Made by a program: the position numbers and the translations under genes. From assembly GCA_002691725.1 (NCBI GenBank), contig NZIT01000091.1, positions 14,237 to 30,856 of the forward strand: 16,620 nucleotides of DNA. The letters run 5' to 3'. Origin of the DNA: SAR116 cluster bacterium (GTDB lineage: Bacteria; Pseudomonadota; Alphaproteobacteria; Puniceispirillales; UBA1172). This document shows positions 8,006 to 15,205 of this stretch, piece after piece. Positions within the stretch are counted from its first letter, which is position 1, and each line of letters starts with the position of its first letter. The notes under the pieces were generated by a model that was not told where the DNA came from, ran no database searches, and saw nothing but the letters and a program-made list of their open reading frames with translations.

Positions 8006-8629
8006 TTACGCGAGCGCTTTTTCCGCTTGCTTAACCTGCTTTTTAGCATCGGTTTTAGTAACCTTCATGCCAGTAAGCTGGCGCACAACATCAATGGCTG
8101 ATGTTGCCGCAATCTCTGAAACGTCTTTTAGTGCTGCATTCTTGGCATTGGCGATATCAGCTTCTGCTGCCGCCATTTTCTTTGCCAGATTAGCATTAGC
8201 CGTTTCCATTTTGCGATCCATTTTATTCATGATGCTTTCGGTGGCTTGGCGTGTTTTATCGCTGGCCTCATTACGAGCATTTGCCAGCATGTCTTCAAAC
8301 GTGACCCGCGCCTTTTCAGCATCTTCAGATGCTTGTCTTGCCCGCCGTAAGTCATCTTCGATACGATTGTGACGTTCTTCCAGCACTGAGCCAATGCGAG
8401 GAACAACGACACGCCACATCAACAGATAAGCAAGCATAAAGCTCACAATCAGCCAGAAGATCTGGGTTGGCCAAGTGGTGAAATCCAGCTGTGGCAGACC
8501 GCCGCTTGCCTCACCCTTTTCCGATGCGGCAAGCGCAACATTAGACATTGTCATAACAATGCCGCCAGCCAAAAGGCCGGAAGGGTAAGATTTGATTTGA
8601 CGCGGTTCCGTCTGACCTGATGGTTTCAT
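8006..8629 (-). CDS. atpG: ATP synthase F0 subunit b' with N-terminal extension
   Basis: This is the second b-type subunit, found in alphaproteobacteria, cyanobacteria and plastids, which pairs with b in the peripheral stalk. Residues 46-60 (PQLDFTTWPTQIFWL) carry the typical b' entry motif into the membrane helix (about 56-73), followed by a long alpha-helical charged region to residue 207. Before it are about 45 extra residues with a hydrophobic stretch (about 18-35, GLLAGGIVMTMSNVALAAS) that resembles a cleavable signal peptide ending in ALA. ATG 8629 is preceded by a GGGA about 7 bp upstream. The gene lies 56 bp after atpE and 25 bp before atpF. The symbol atpG follows alphaproteobacterial usage (also atpF' or atpX). 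Confidence 0.93.
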   Translation of the reverse strand: MKPSGQTEPRQIKSYPSGLLAGGIVMTMSNVALAASEKGEASGGLPQLDFTTWPTQIFWLIVSFMLAYLLMWRVVVPRIGSVLEERHNRIEDDLRRARQASEDAEKARVTFEDMLANARNEASDKTRQATESIMNKMDRKMETANANLAKKMAAAEADIANAKNAALKDVSEIAATSAIDVVRQLTGMKVTKTDAKKQVKQAEKALA

Positions 8630-8685
8630 GACGCAATCCCTGATCTATGGCTTAATAGTGTCTCAAAATATTGTTTCTAAGCGTA

Positions 8686-8913
8686 TTAAAATACGAAGAG
8701 AAGCAATAGGGCAACAACGAGTGCGAAAAGCGCAATCGCTTCGGTCAGGGCAAAGCCCAGAATGCCGATACCAAAGACGTCGTTACGTGCTGATGGGTTA
8801 CGGGCAATCGAGTTGACCAGTGATGAGAAGATGTTACCAATACCGATACCAACGCCCAGAAGAGGGAGTACGGCAATACCGGCACCGATGAGTTTTGCTG
8901 CTTCAGCTTCCAT
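8686..8913 (-). CDS. atpE: ATP synthase F0 subunit c (rotor ring)
   Basis: The 75-residue hairpin protein forms the rotating c-ring. Helix 1 carries the glycine-rich [12 protein letters not shown] pattern, the polar loop is ARNPSARND (RNP at residues 38-40), and helix 2 has the proton-carrying Glu58 in [14 protein letters not shown]. The residue after Glu58 is Ala and the sodium-binding Gln/Ser/Thr set is not evident, so a proton-driven ring is inferred. The start is supported by GGAAGGA about 7 bp before ATG 8913. It lies 75 bp after atpB, the longest gap in the operon, which contains an inverted repeat next to the ribosome binding site. Confidence 0.98.
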   Translation of the reverse strand: MEAEAAKLIGAGIAVLPLLGVGIGIGNIFSSLVNSIARNPSARNDVFGIGILGFALTEAIALFALVVALLLLFVF

Positions 8914-8923
8914 GGATTTTTCC

Positions 8924-8972
8924 TTCCGTTACTGATGTTAAGTTGTGGTTAATTATCCGCCTTTCAACGGAA
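8924..8972 (-). repeat. Inverted repeat next to the atpE ribosome binding site
   Basis: TTCCGTT and AACGGAA are perfect 7-bp complements at 8924-8930 and 8966-8972, separated by 35 bases, within the atpB-atpE gap. In the minus-strand transcript the second arm runs into the atpE ribosome binding sequence GGAAGGA, so folding could partly mask it. Whether it forms is not known. Confidence 0.45.
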
Positions 8973-8988
8973 TTCATTGTCTGCTTGT

Positions 8989-9732
8989 TTAATGAAGATG
9001 GATAGCATCATTAAGATACATGCAGGTAAGGATAGTAAAGACATATGCCTGCAATGCGGCGACCAGAACTTCGAGTCCGGTCAAGCCAATCAAGGCAAGA
9101 AATGGTAACAGCGCCCCAGGGGCATAAACCCCGCCAGCACCTGTGATCATAACCGCAAGTCCAGCAAACACTTTCAGCATAGTGTGACCTGCCAGCATAT
9201 TGGCAAACAGTCGAACCGATAAGCTGACCGGACGCACAAAATATGACACAACCTCAATAATAATGAGGAACGGGATCAAGACCTTTGGCGCGCCGGGCGG
9301 CACAAAGAATGTCAGGAAATGCGTGCCATGCTTGAAAATGGCGATGAGCGTAACGCCGATAAAAATGAATAATGCCAGCACAAAGGTGACGATGATCTGG
9401 CTGGTAAAGGTGTAAGAATATGGGATAAGACCAAGCATATTTCCGAAAAGCAGAAACACAAACAAGGTAAAAATAAATGGAAAATAAGGTCTGCCTTCGT
9501 TCCCGACGGTGCCGCTCACCATATCGGCAATAAATTCATACATCATTTCAGCGGCGCCTTGCATACGGCCGGGCACCATCTGGCGGCCACGCATAGCAAG
9601 GGTTAGAAATAGCGTGCTAAGAATAACGGCCAACATCATAAACAAAGCTGAGTTTGAAAATGAGATATCATATCCAAACAGCTCAAGTTGCATCAGGGAC
9701 TTGATGGTAAATTGCTCAACTGGTGAGTGCAT
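8989..9732 (-). CDS. atpB: ATP synthase F0 subunit a (proton channel)
   Basis: Subunit a forms the two half-channels for protons beside the c-ring. The 247-residue protein has several hydrophobic helices and the signature VSLSVRLFANMLAGHTM with the essential Arg174. A second conserved part near the end, LIGLTGLEVLVAALQAYVFTIL, contains the polar Glu and Gln of the half-channel. Length and motifs agree with alphaproteobacterial AtpB. ATG 9732 has AGGATAGGA just upstream. It follows atpI by 30 bp. Confidence 0.98.
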   Translation of the reverse strand: MHSPVEQFTIKSLMQLELFGYDISFSNSALFMMLAVILSTLFLTLAMRGRQMVPGRMQGAAEMMYEFIADMVSGTVGNEGRPYFPFIFTLFVFLLFGNMLGLIPYSYTFTSQIIVTFVLALFIFIGVTLIAIFKHGTHFLTFFVPPGAPKVLIPFLIIIEVVSYFVRPVSLSVRLFANMLAGHTMLKVFAGLAVMITGAGGVYAPGALLPFLALIGLTGLEVLVAALQAYVFTILTCMYLNDAIHLH

Positions 9733-9762
9733 GTTCCTATCCTTATTATCCTGTTTGAACAG

Positions 9763-10161
9763 CTAGTTCTGATCGTTATTCTTATCATCCGATCTATGCT
9801 GATCAAAATACCCCAATTTTAACCCTTGGCCTGTTGCCATTCTCCAGATATTTACCATGCCAGCCATTGCGCCCAAGAAAAAAAGTATAATCATAAAAAG
9901 CGGCAATGTTCCAAGCCATTGATCCAGCATCCATCCGATAAATGTTCCTACTGCTATTCCGGCTACTAATTCGGTTGCTATGCGTCCAATTAATGCCATA
10001 GCATCGGCAGGCAGTCTTGCTCTCGAATGGTGAGCTTTATTTGGATTGGCGAGATGATGTTCAGCTTGTCCTATACGTTCATCCAAACTGTCTTTGGTTT
10101 TGTCATCTTCAGCCTTGGGCTTGTCGGAGATGATAATTATCCTTTCAAAATATTCGGTCAC
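9763..10161 (-). CDS. atpI: AtpI-type F0F1 ATP synthase assembly protein
   Basis: The 132-residue protein has a charged N-terminal half (DKTKDSLDERIGQAEHHLA) followed by two membrane helices, ELVAGIAVGTFIGWMLDQWL and LPLFMIILFFLGAMAGMVNIWR, as in the AtpI/'ATPase gene 1' family that opens ATP synthase operons. AtpI is implicated in c-ring assembly and is not a structural subunit. The only usable start in frame is GTG 10161; no good ribosome binding site precedes it. An AAAGGA inside codons 6-8 has no standard start codon at the right distance. The membrane core is certain; the exact start is not. Confidence 0.88.
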   Translation of the reverse strand: MTEYFERIIIISDKPKAEDDKTKDSLDERIGQAEHHLANPNKAHHSRARLPADAMALIGRIATELVAGIAVGTFIGWMLDQWLGTLPLFMIILFFLGAMAGMVNIWRMATGQGLKLGYFDQHRSDDKNNDQN

Positions 10162-10266
10162 TAAATTCGTTATATATTCACCTGGATGATATCCTAACGA
10201 ATGTCTTAACGCATTATAAGTGTTTGTAAATGAATTCCATAGACAAACCTCACAATTCGCGCTTGC

Positions 10267-10295
10267 AAAGTATGATTACAGCACCATTATGTCAA
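10267..10295 (-). promoter_or_regulatory. Likely promoter of the F0 ATP synthase operon
   Basis: On the minus strand a perfect TTGACA (10295-10290) is followed after 17 bp by TACTTT (10272-10267), which matches the -10 consensus at three of six positions. It lies about 105 bp upstream of the atpI GTG in the longest gap of the window (10162-10364), so a leader of about 100 nt is predicted. The -35 is strong and the -10 weak. Confidence 0.45.
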
Positions 10296-10320
10296 GTGAT
10301 CATGAAAGGAGATTTCCCCC

Positions 10321-10334
10321 ATATGTCCACATAT
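10321..10334. repeat. Short palindrome after the smc stop
   Basis: ATATGTCCACATAT is a 6-bp inverted repeat around a CC centre, about 30 bp beyond the smc stop and 25 bp upstream of the predicted atp promoter. It could be a protein-binding site or a weak hairpin; no T-run follows. Confidence 0.3.
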
Positions 10335-10364
10335 CATGAGGCAAATAGTCCCATCACCTCAAAA

Positions 10365-13300
10365 CTAGGCAGATTGTTTGTATTTTTCAGCAGTTTGCAG
10401 ATCAACGGATACAACCTGACTAATGCCTTTTTGTTGCATGGTAACACCAAATAAGCGGTCCATTTGCGCCATGGTTAGGCGATGATGCGTAACAATGATA
10501 AATCGTGTATCGGTTTCAGCCGCAATTTCATTAATCATGGAACAGAATCGGCCAACATTTCGATCATCAAGCGGCGCATCAACCTCATCAAGAATACAAA
10601 CGGGGGCAGGGTTGGTAAGGAAAACAGCAAAAATCAGCGCCAGCGCGGTTAACGCCTGCTCACCACCTGATAGAAGTGACAGCGATTGCAGCCTTTTGCC
10701 GGGTGGGCTGGCCATAATATCAAGCCCTGCCTCTAATGGATCATCACCTTCGGTCAGCACCAGCTCAGCAGTGCCGCCATTAAATAGACGCTTAAATAAA
10801 TCACCAAAATGCCTATTCACATCAGCAAAGCTTTTCAGCAAACGCTCTCTGCCTTCACGATTTAGCTGATTAATCGCATCACGAAGCGTCGCCACCGCCT
10901 TCACCAGATCATCACGTTCGGTGGTCAGCTCAATGATCTTCTCCTTGACTTCTGCCATTTCGATTTCTGCCCGCAGGTTAACCGGGCCAATATTATCGCG
11001 TTCCCGTAACAGCCTCTCTAGCCGAGCTTCCAGCATAGAGAGTTGGCTATGATCTGGTATGGTATCGGTATCGGTATTACCTGTTATGTCAGCAAGCTGA
11101 TCAGGCGTTGTATCCAATTTCTCCTTGATCCGATTAATCGTCTCATCAAAGGCGTTTTGGACGACCACTAGCTCACCTTCTTTTCTGATCATGTCTTCGC
11201 GTGTTTGCGCTAACGCCGCCTCATCTGTGCGGTGTTCATTGGCCGCCGTGGATTGGGCGGTTTCGGCAAGAGCTAATGCGTCACCAGCTTGCTGAACGGT
11301 TTCAGCAGATGTTGCTATAGAAGCGGCGAGAGCATTTCGCTTTTCGATCAGCATGTTAGGCTGGTCTTGGAGCTTTGCTAATTCCTCAGTCACATGGTCT
11401 TGTCTTTGTTTAAGCTCTGCCAAGCGGCTAAAGGTGCCGTCATAGCGGAGCGTCCAGCTTTCCAGATTGCGCGTGACATCACGGAGGGTTTGCTGGCGTA
11501 ATTCGCGAGACCGCATAATGGTATTCTCGCTGCTCATCGCCTCAGCCAAGCGCGTCCTTGCTTCATCTGTGGTGAGGCGCTTGTCTTGTAACTGGGCGGC
11601 CAGCTCATCATGGGAGTTTAGCTCAGACAGGTCTTTTTCTATGCGCGATAAGGTATCGGTCAAATCAGCGACCGCTTGCGCTAAATCCTGTTTTTGAGTT
11701 TCGGCGGTGGCACGCGCGGCTTGCGCCTGCTCAAACTGACGGGTTGCTTCCAAAACATGATGCTGTGCTTGTCTTTCCATATCACGCAAGGTGGAAATAT
11801 TCTGCTCAGCTTCGGCAGCTATATGGTTATCGGTATTGGCTTGCTCACTCGCGGCCAGGGCATTGCTGCGAATATCTTCAATCTGGCCTAAAAGCTCTTT
11901 ATGCCGCGTTTCATGGCGAAGGCGTTCTGCGGTGCTAGCGGCGGCGCCCGGCAATTTAATATAGCCATCCCAACGCCAGCATCCACCTGATGAAGTGGTG
12001 ATCATTTGCCCGGCTTTAAGATGCGGTTGGAGCGATATGGCGGTTTCAATATCGCTCACCACACCCACCCCGGATAGCGCAGATATCAAGGCATCAGGGA
12101 TATCCAGATACTGCGTTAATGGAGTTGTATTGGCAGGCGCTTCAGGCGTGGCATGTGAGCTTATATCTTGCCGCCAATAGCCGTCACCGCCCTCATATTG
12201 CCCGTTATTGCCAACAGGTGAGGCGAGGCTTTCTGCCAATACCGCCGCCAGGGCTTGTTCCATGCCGTCTTTGATCGTGATCATGGTTGATACAGCCGGC
12301 CCATCCTGCTCTGCGTTTTGGTCAATAAGCAATGATGCAAGCGTATCTATTTCGCCGCTTATTCGGCGTTCCAAGGCTTTTGCCTCGACAGCTTTATCAC
12401 GGCTTACTTGCGCTGTATCTTTCAGGTTCTCAGCATTAGCCATAGCGGTTTCACGTTGGCTGATCGCCTCAATCGCGGCGGCCTCGGCCTGTTTTAAGCT
12501 ATCATTAGCGGTATCGCTGGCTTCGGTTAATCGCGCCAGATCAAGCGCTGATAATTTAGCCCGAACATCATCAAGCCGCCGCTGGCTATCCTGGCGCTGG
12601 CGCTCAAGGGTGCTTTGGTCACGTTCAACAGCATGATAGCGGGCGGTAATATCGGCTAGCTCGGCTTCGGCCTGATTGGCCAGATCACGGGCTTTGCCGC
12701 GTTCTTCCTGGGCTTTGATCAGATCAGGTTGATCATCTTTCTCGGCTGCTTCAAGCTCAGCTTGTTCGGTTTTTAGCTGATCCAGGGCGTTGGTGGCATC
12801 GGTCTGGAGCTGAGTTTCACGGTCGATATCAGAACTGATTTGGTCAAGCCGTGTCTGTGCCTCACGGGTTTGTGATGCCATGCGTTCTTCTTCTTTGTCG
12901 ATATCAGCCATCGCCAAATCAAGCCGCTGTTTTTCTGCCATGACTTCGGCGTTTCGCTGGCGCAGAGGCGGCACGGCATCATTGGCCTGCTGTAATGCCG
13001 CAGCGGAGGCGCTGACTTTGACAGTGGCTTCGGCAACAACACGTTTGCAGGCTCGATCACGTTCCTTTGCTGTCTCCAGATTGGATAGATCAACGCGATA
13101 ACGGCTTTCCAGTAACTGCGCTTCTGCCATGCTAATACGGTCGGCGATAGAGCGATATCTGGCGGCTTGCCTTGCCTGTTTTGAAAGTGACGATTTTTGC
13201 TCATCCATTTGGGTCAGGACATCATCGACACGCATCAGATTACGTTCTGCCGTATTAAGCCGTAATGTGGCTTCGTGGCGGCGATGTTGAAGCCCTTTGG

Positions 13301-13805
13301 TGTTGGCGGCTTCTTCGAGTAAGCCCCGGCGCTCGGTAGGTTTAGCATTGATCAATGCACCGACACGGCCTTGGCTAACAATGCCATGACTGCGGGCGCC
13401 AGTCGCCAGATCAGCGAATAATAATTGCACATCGCGGCCACGAACAGGTTTTCCATTAATGCGATAAGTACTGCCTTTGCCGCGATCAAGGCGCCGTGAT
13501 ATTTCTAGTTTATCTTCACTTGCATAGGCGGCAATACTGGCATCACCATTGTCAATAGTGAGCATGACTTCGGCAAAATTGCGCGCAGGACGCTGTGATG
13601 TTCCGGCAAAAATGACATCATCCAGCTCACCGCCGCGCATAGATTTAGCTGAGGTTTCGCCCATTAACCATTGCAGCGCCTCAACAATATTGGACTTGCC
13701 GCAACCATTTGGCCCAACAATTCCTGTCAGACCCTCATCAATGGTGACTTCCTCAGGTTCGGCAAAGGATTTGAAACCGGTTATCTTAAGATGCGTGAAT
13801 GGCAA
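10365..13805 (-). CDS. smc: Chromosome segregation protein SMC
   Basis: SMC dimers form the core of the bacterial condensin that compacts and segregates the chromosome. All parts are present in 1146 residues: Walker A GPNGCGKSN (31-39), a long coiled coil, a hinge domain at about 500-625, a returning coiled coil, the ABC signature LLSGGEQAL (about 1045-1050), Walker B VCILDEVDAPLDD (about 1069-1080) and the late THH. The N terminus MPFTHLKITGFKSF matches other alphaproteobacterial SMCs exactly at the start, which supports TTG 13805; the next codons upstream are CTA and then a stop. An out-of-frame ATG at 13812 opens a tiny 8-codon frame across this start. The ScpA and ScpB partners are not in the window. 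It lies between the DsbA-like gene (76 bp upstream) and the F0 operon. Confidence 0.98.
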   Translation of the reverse strand: MPFTHLKITGFKSFAEPEEVTIDEGLTGIVGPNGCGKSNIVEALQWLMGETSAKSMRGGELDDVIFAGTSQRPARNFAEVMLTIDNGDASIAAYASEDKLEISRRLDRGKGSTYRINGKPVRGRDVQLLFADLATGARSHGIVSQGRVGALINAKPTERRGLLEEAANTKGLQHRRHEATLRLNTAERNLMRVDDVLTQMDEQKSSLSKQARQAARYRSIADRISMAEAQLLESRYRVDLSNLETAKERDRACKRVVAEATVKVSASAAALQQANDAVPPLRQRNAEVMAEKQRLDLAMADIDKEEERMASQTREAQTRLDQISSDIDRETQLQTDATNALDQLKTEQAELEAAEKDDQPDLIKAQEERGKARDLANQAEAELADITARYHAVERDQSTLERQRQDSQRRLDDVRAKLSALDLARLTEASDTANDSLKQAEAAAIEAISQRETAMANAENLKDTAQVSRDKAVEAKALERRISGEIDTLASLLIDQNAEQDGPAVSTMITIKDGMEQALAAVLAESLASPVGNNGQYEGGDGYWRQDISSHATPEAPANTTPLTQYLDIPDALISALSGVGVVSDIETAISLQPHLKAGQMITTSSGGCWRWDGYIKLPGAAASTAERLRHETRHKELLGQIEDIRSNALAASEQANTDNHIAAEAEQNISTLRDMERQAQHHVLEATRQFEQAQAARATAETQKQDLAQAVADLTDTLSRIEKDLSELNSHDELAAQLQDKRLTTDEARTRLAEAMSSENTIMRSRELRQQTLRDVTRNLESWTLRYDGTFSRLAELKQRQDHVTEELAKLQDQPNMLIEKRNALAASIATSAETVQQAGDALALAETAQSTAANEHRTDEAALAQTREDMIRKEGELVVVQNAFDETINRIKEKLDTTPDQLADITGNTDTDTIPDHSQLSMLEARLERLLRERDNIGPVNLRAEIEMAEVKEKIIELTTERDDLVKAVATLRDAINQLNREGRERLLKSFADVNRHFGDLFKRLFNGGTAELVLTEGDDPLEAGLDIMASPPGKRLQSLSLLSGGEQALTALALIFAVFLTNPAPVCILDEVDAPLDDRNVGRFCSMINEIAAETDTRFIIVTHHRLTMAQMDRLFGVTMQQKGISQVVSVDLQTAEKYKQSA
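11056..11080. repeat. Hexanucleotide micro-repeat inside smc
   Basis: GGTAT, GGTATC, GGTATC and GGTATT follow one another in the distal coiled-coil coding part of smc, encoding a Thr-Asp alternation (NTDTDTIPDH). The unit length keeps the frame. It is short and probably tolerated in a loop between coiled-coil segments. Confidence 0.5.
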
Positions 13806-13875
13806 TAGTCATTAGTCTTTCTGTGAACTCAGATTACTGTGAATTGGGGTAATTGAGGAGATAAGGCAGAACATC

Positions 13876-13887
13876 ACATGATCATGT
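13876..13887. repeat. 12-bp perfect palindrome over the dsbA-like stop
   Basis: ACATGATCATGT overlaps the last codons and stop of the DsbA-like gene, 71 bp before the smc start. The dyad continues for two more base pairs after one mismatch. The downstream gap also contains a repeated CTGTGAA (13821-13827 and 13837-13843). Function not evident. Confidence 0.4.
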
Positions 13888-14547
13888 CATGAAGCGATTA
13901 AGAATCTCCTCAAACTCATCATAAGGTTTAAATCCTGCAATCACTTCCTTATCGTTAATCACAAAAGTAGGTGTTGAGTTAATTTCAAATCGGTCATAGC
14001 CATCCTGGGCGATTTTGACAATCCCTTCCAGATAGGGGCGATTATTCATCATGCCAGAAAACTCATCTTCATTAATACCGGCAATTCGCGCCATATCCTG
14101 CAATTCTAATAGCGGATATTGTGAGGCCGCCCATTTCGATTGCTGGCTTAATAAAATATCCAGCATGCCTTCATAAGCGGCTTCGGGAACAGCGCGCGCC
14201 AACGCATGCGCATAGACGGCTAATTCTGATAAGGGAAAGTCACGATATTCGAATCGCGCTTTGCCTGTATCAATCCAATTTGTTTTGACCTCAGGATAGG
14301 TATCAAGATGAAATTGGGCGCAATACCCGCATGTCATGGAAAAATATTCAGCTATTAGAATAGGCGCGTCAGGGTCACCAATAATGCGTGGGGAAAGCGC
14401 CGCATCAATATTAAAATCTTGAGCAAAACCTTGCCTTGAAAGAAAAGGTGTAGCCAAACCAGCTATCCCAAACGACATGCCCGTTGCCATAGAAGCAATA
14501 AGAAAATGGCGTCTGTTTTTGTGGCTTTTTGTCTGTTGGGGCGCCAT
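13882..14547 (-). CDS. DsbA-family thiol-disulfide oxidoreductase with Tat-type signal
   Basis: This periplasmic thioredoxin-fold protein probably oxidises or isomerises cysteine pairs in exported proteins. The 221 residues begin with a signal region containing NRRHFLIAS (Arg12-Arg13), a likely twin-arginine motif, a hydrophobic stretch and a cleavage region near GFAQDF (about 42). The redox motif is CGYC at residues 73-76 and the cis-proline loop is NSTPTFVI. The inserted helical domain lies between them (about 95-175), as in DsbA and DSBA-like (thioredoxin_4) proteins. GAAAGG lies about 7 bp before ATG 14547. The position between the DUF721 gene and smc is common in alphaproteobacteria. Whether it acts as oxidase or isomerase cannot be told from sequence; the DsbD-like protein in this window could reduce it if it is an isomerase. 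Confidence 0.94.
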   Translation of the reverse strand: MAPQQTKSHKNRRHFLIASMATGMSFGIAGLATPFLSRQGFAQDFNIDAALSPRIIGDPDAPILIAEYFSMTCGYCAQFHLDTYPEVKTNWIDTGKARFEYRDFPLSELAVYAHALARAVPEAAYEGMLDILLSQQSKWAASQYPLLELQDMARIAGINEDEFSGMMNNRPYLEGIVKIAQDGYDRFEINSTPTFVINDKEVIAGFKPYDEFEEILNRFMT

Positions 14548-14561
14548 GGATAAACCTTTCG

Positions 14562-14595
14562 TTAATCAACATGCTGTATATCTGCATTAATCAAC
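14562..14595. repeat. Paired 9-bp direct repeats in the dsbA leader
   Basis: TTAATCAAC occurs at 14562-14570 and again at 14587-14595, 25 bp apart. Between them ATGC...GCAT forms a small dyad. One copy covers the predicted transcription start of the dsbA-like gene and the other lies in its leader just upstream of the ribosome binding site, so an operator is possible. Confidence 0.45.
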
Positions 14596-14598
14596 CTC

Positions 14599-14627
14599 AT
14601 TATAAGGTATGCTCACGGTTCAGTCTA
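14599..14627 (-). promoter_or_regulatory. Likely promoter of the dsbA-like gene and smc
   Basis: On the minus strand a perfect TATAAT (14604-14599) is preceded after 17 bp by TAGACT (14627-14622), which matches the -35 consensus at four of six bases. The -35 overlaps the stop codon of the DUF721 gene. Transcription would start near 14592, about 45 nt before the ATG. Confidence 0.55.
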
Positions 14628-15185
14628 TGGTGTTTTTGCATCAGCAAGGCGAAGCATCAACATAGCGGTGAGCTTTTGCCGCAATTGGTCATCTTTAATG
14701 GCGCTGATCATGGCCTCTAATTCGGCTTTTTCGGCGTCATCCATATCCCATTTCGGCGGAAGGGATGGGTGCGGTGTCGCTTGCGAGCTTGCTATGGGCT
14801 TGCCCGCATTTGCGCGGTTTTGGGTGCCGGCAGCCGATTGATTAATGCGGATACGGCCAAACGCCATATATCCAACCTGATTATTTGCCCTTTCAATAAT
14901 ATCAGCGGATAGCATTTGTAGTTCAGGGGCGCGCGCCGATGTCGTGCCAATACTAAGAACAGCAATGCTGGCATTATTGATGGAATGCGGGGCGTTATCC
15001 CCATCGGGGAAATGCACGGCTAGAGGCAAGGCCCATTCCGCCGCATGACCAGCAATATCAGCCCAGTTTTTGACAATAACCTGAAACAGTTTACCTTGTT
15101 TACGGAGAACCGGCGCAAGAATTTTATCTGCGATAAGGTTAAGCCGTGTCGCCCGTTTTATGCGTTTATCCTTGCCTCTGTTCAT
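14625..15185 (-). CDS. DUF721 / DciA-like protein
   Basis: The 186-residue protein has a DUF721-type N-terminal region: basic start, then LIADKILAPVLRKQGKLFQVIVKNWADIAG, a surface with WALPLAV, and the segment IAVLSIGTTSARAPELQMLSADIIERANNQVGYMAFGRIRI. In DUF721 proteins of the DciA group this KH-like domain helps load the replicative helicase DnaB. The C-terminal third is Ala/Gln-rich, probably disordered, with a charged helix (DDAEKAELEAMISAIKDD). Members of this kind sit between mutY and dsbA/smc in many alphaproteobacteria. It is divergent from mutY with a 20-bp gap between annotated starts. The DciA role is inferred from the family. Confidence 0.88.
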   Translation of the reverse strand: MNRGKDKRIKRATRLNLIADKILAPVLRKQGKLFQVIVKNWADIAGHAAEWALPLAVHFPDGDNAPHSINNASIAVLSIGTTSARAPELQMLSADIIERANNQVGYMAFGRIRINQSAAGTQNRANAGKPIASSQATPHPSLPPKWDMDDAEKAELEAMISAIKDDQLRQKLTAMLMLRLADAKTP

Positions 15186-15205
15186 GAGACCATTATATAG
15201 ACGTC

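Noticed and set aside
7821..8372. 183-residue plus-strand frame across the b and b' genes
   Set aside because: It is antisense to two well-identified ATP synthase genes and spans the gap between them with no coherent domain.
9763..9930. Possible frameshift or truncation of atpI because of the missing ATG
   Set aside because: The frame is intact with both membrane helices; a GTG start explains the absence of ATG.
10322..10454. Small plus-strand frame with AAGGAG upstream
   Set aside because: Most of it is antisense to the conserved 3' end of smc and the encoded 44 residues look like no known protein; the ribosome-site match is probably chance.
12208..12636. 142-residue plus-strand frame inside smc
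   Set aside because: Ser/Ala-rich mirror of a coiled-coil coding region; no motifs.
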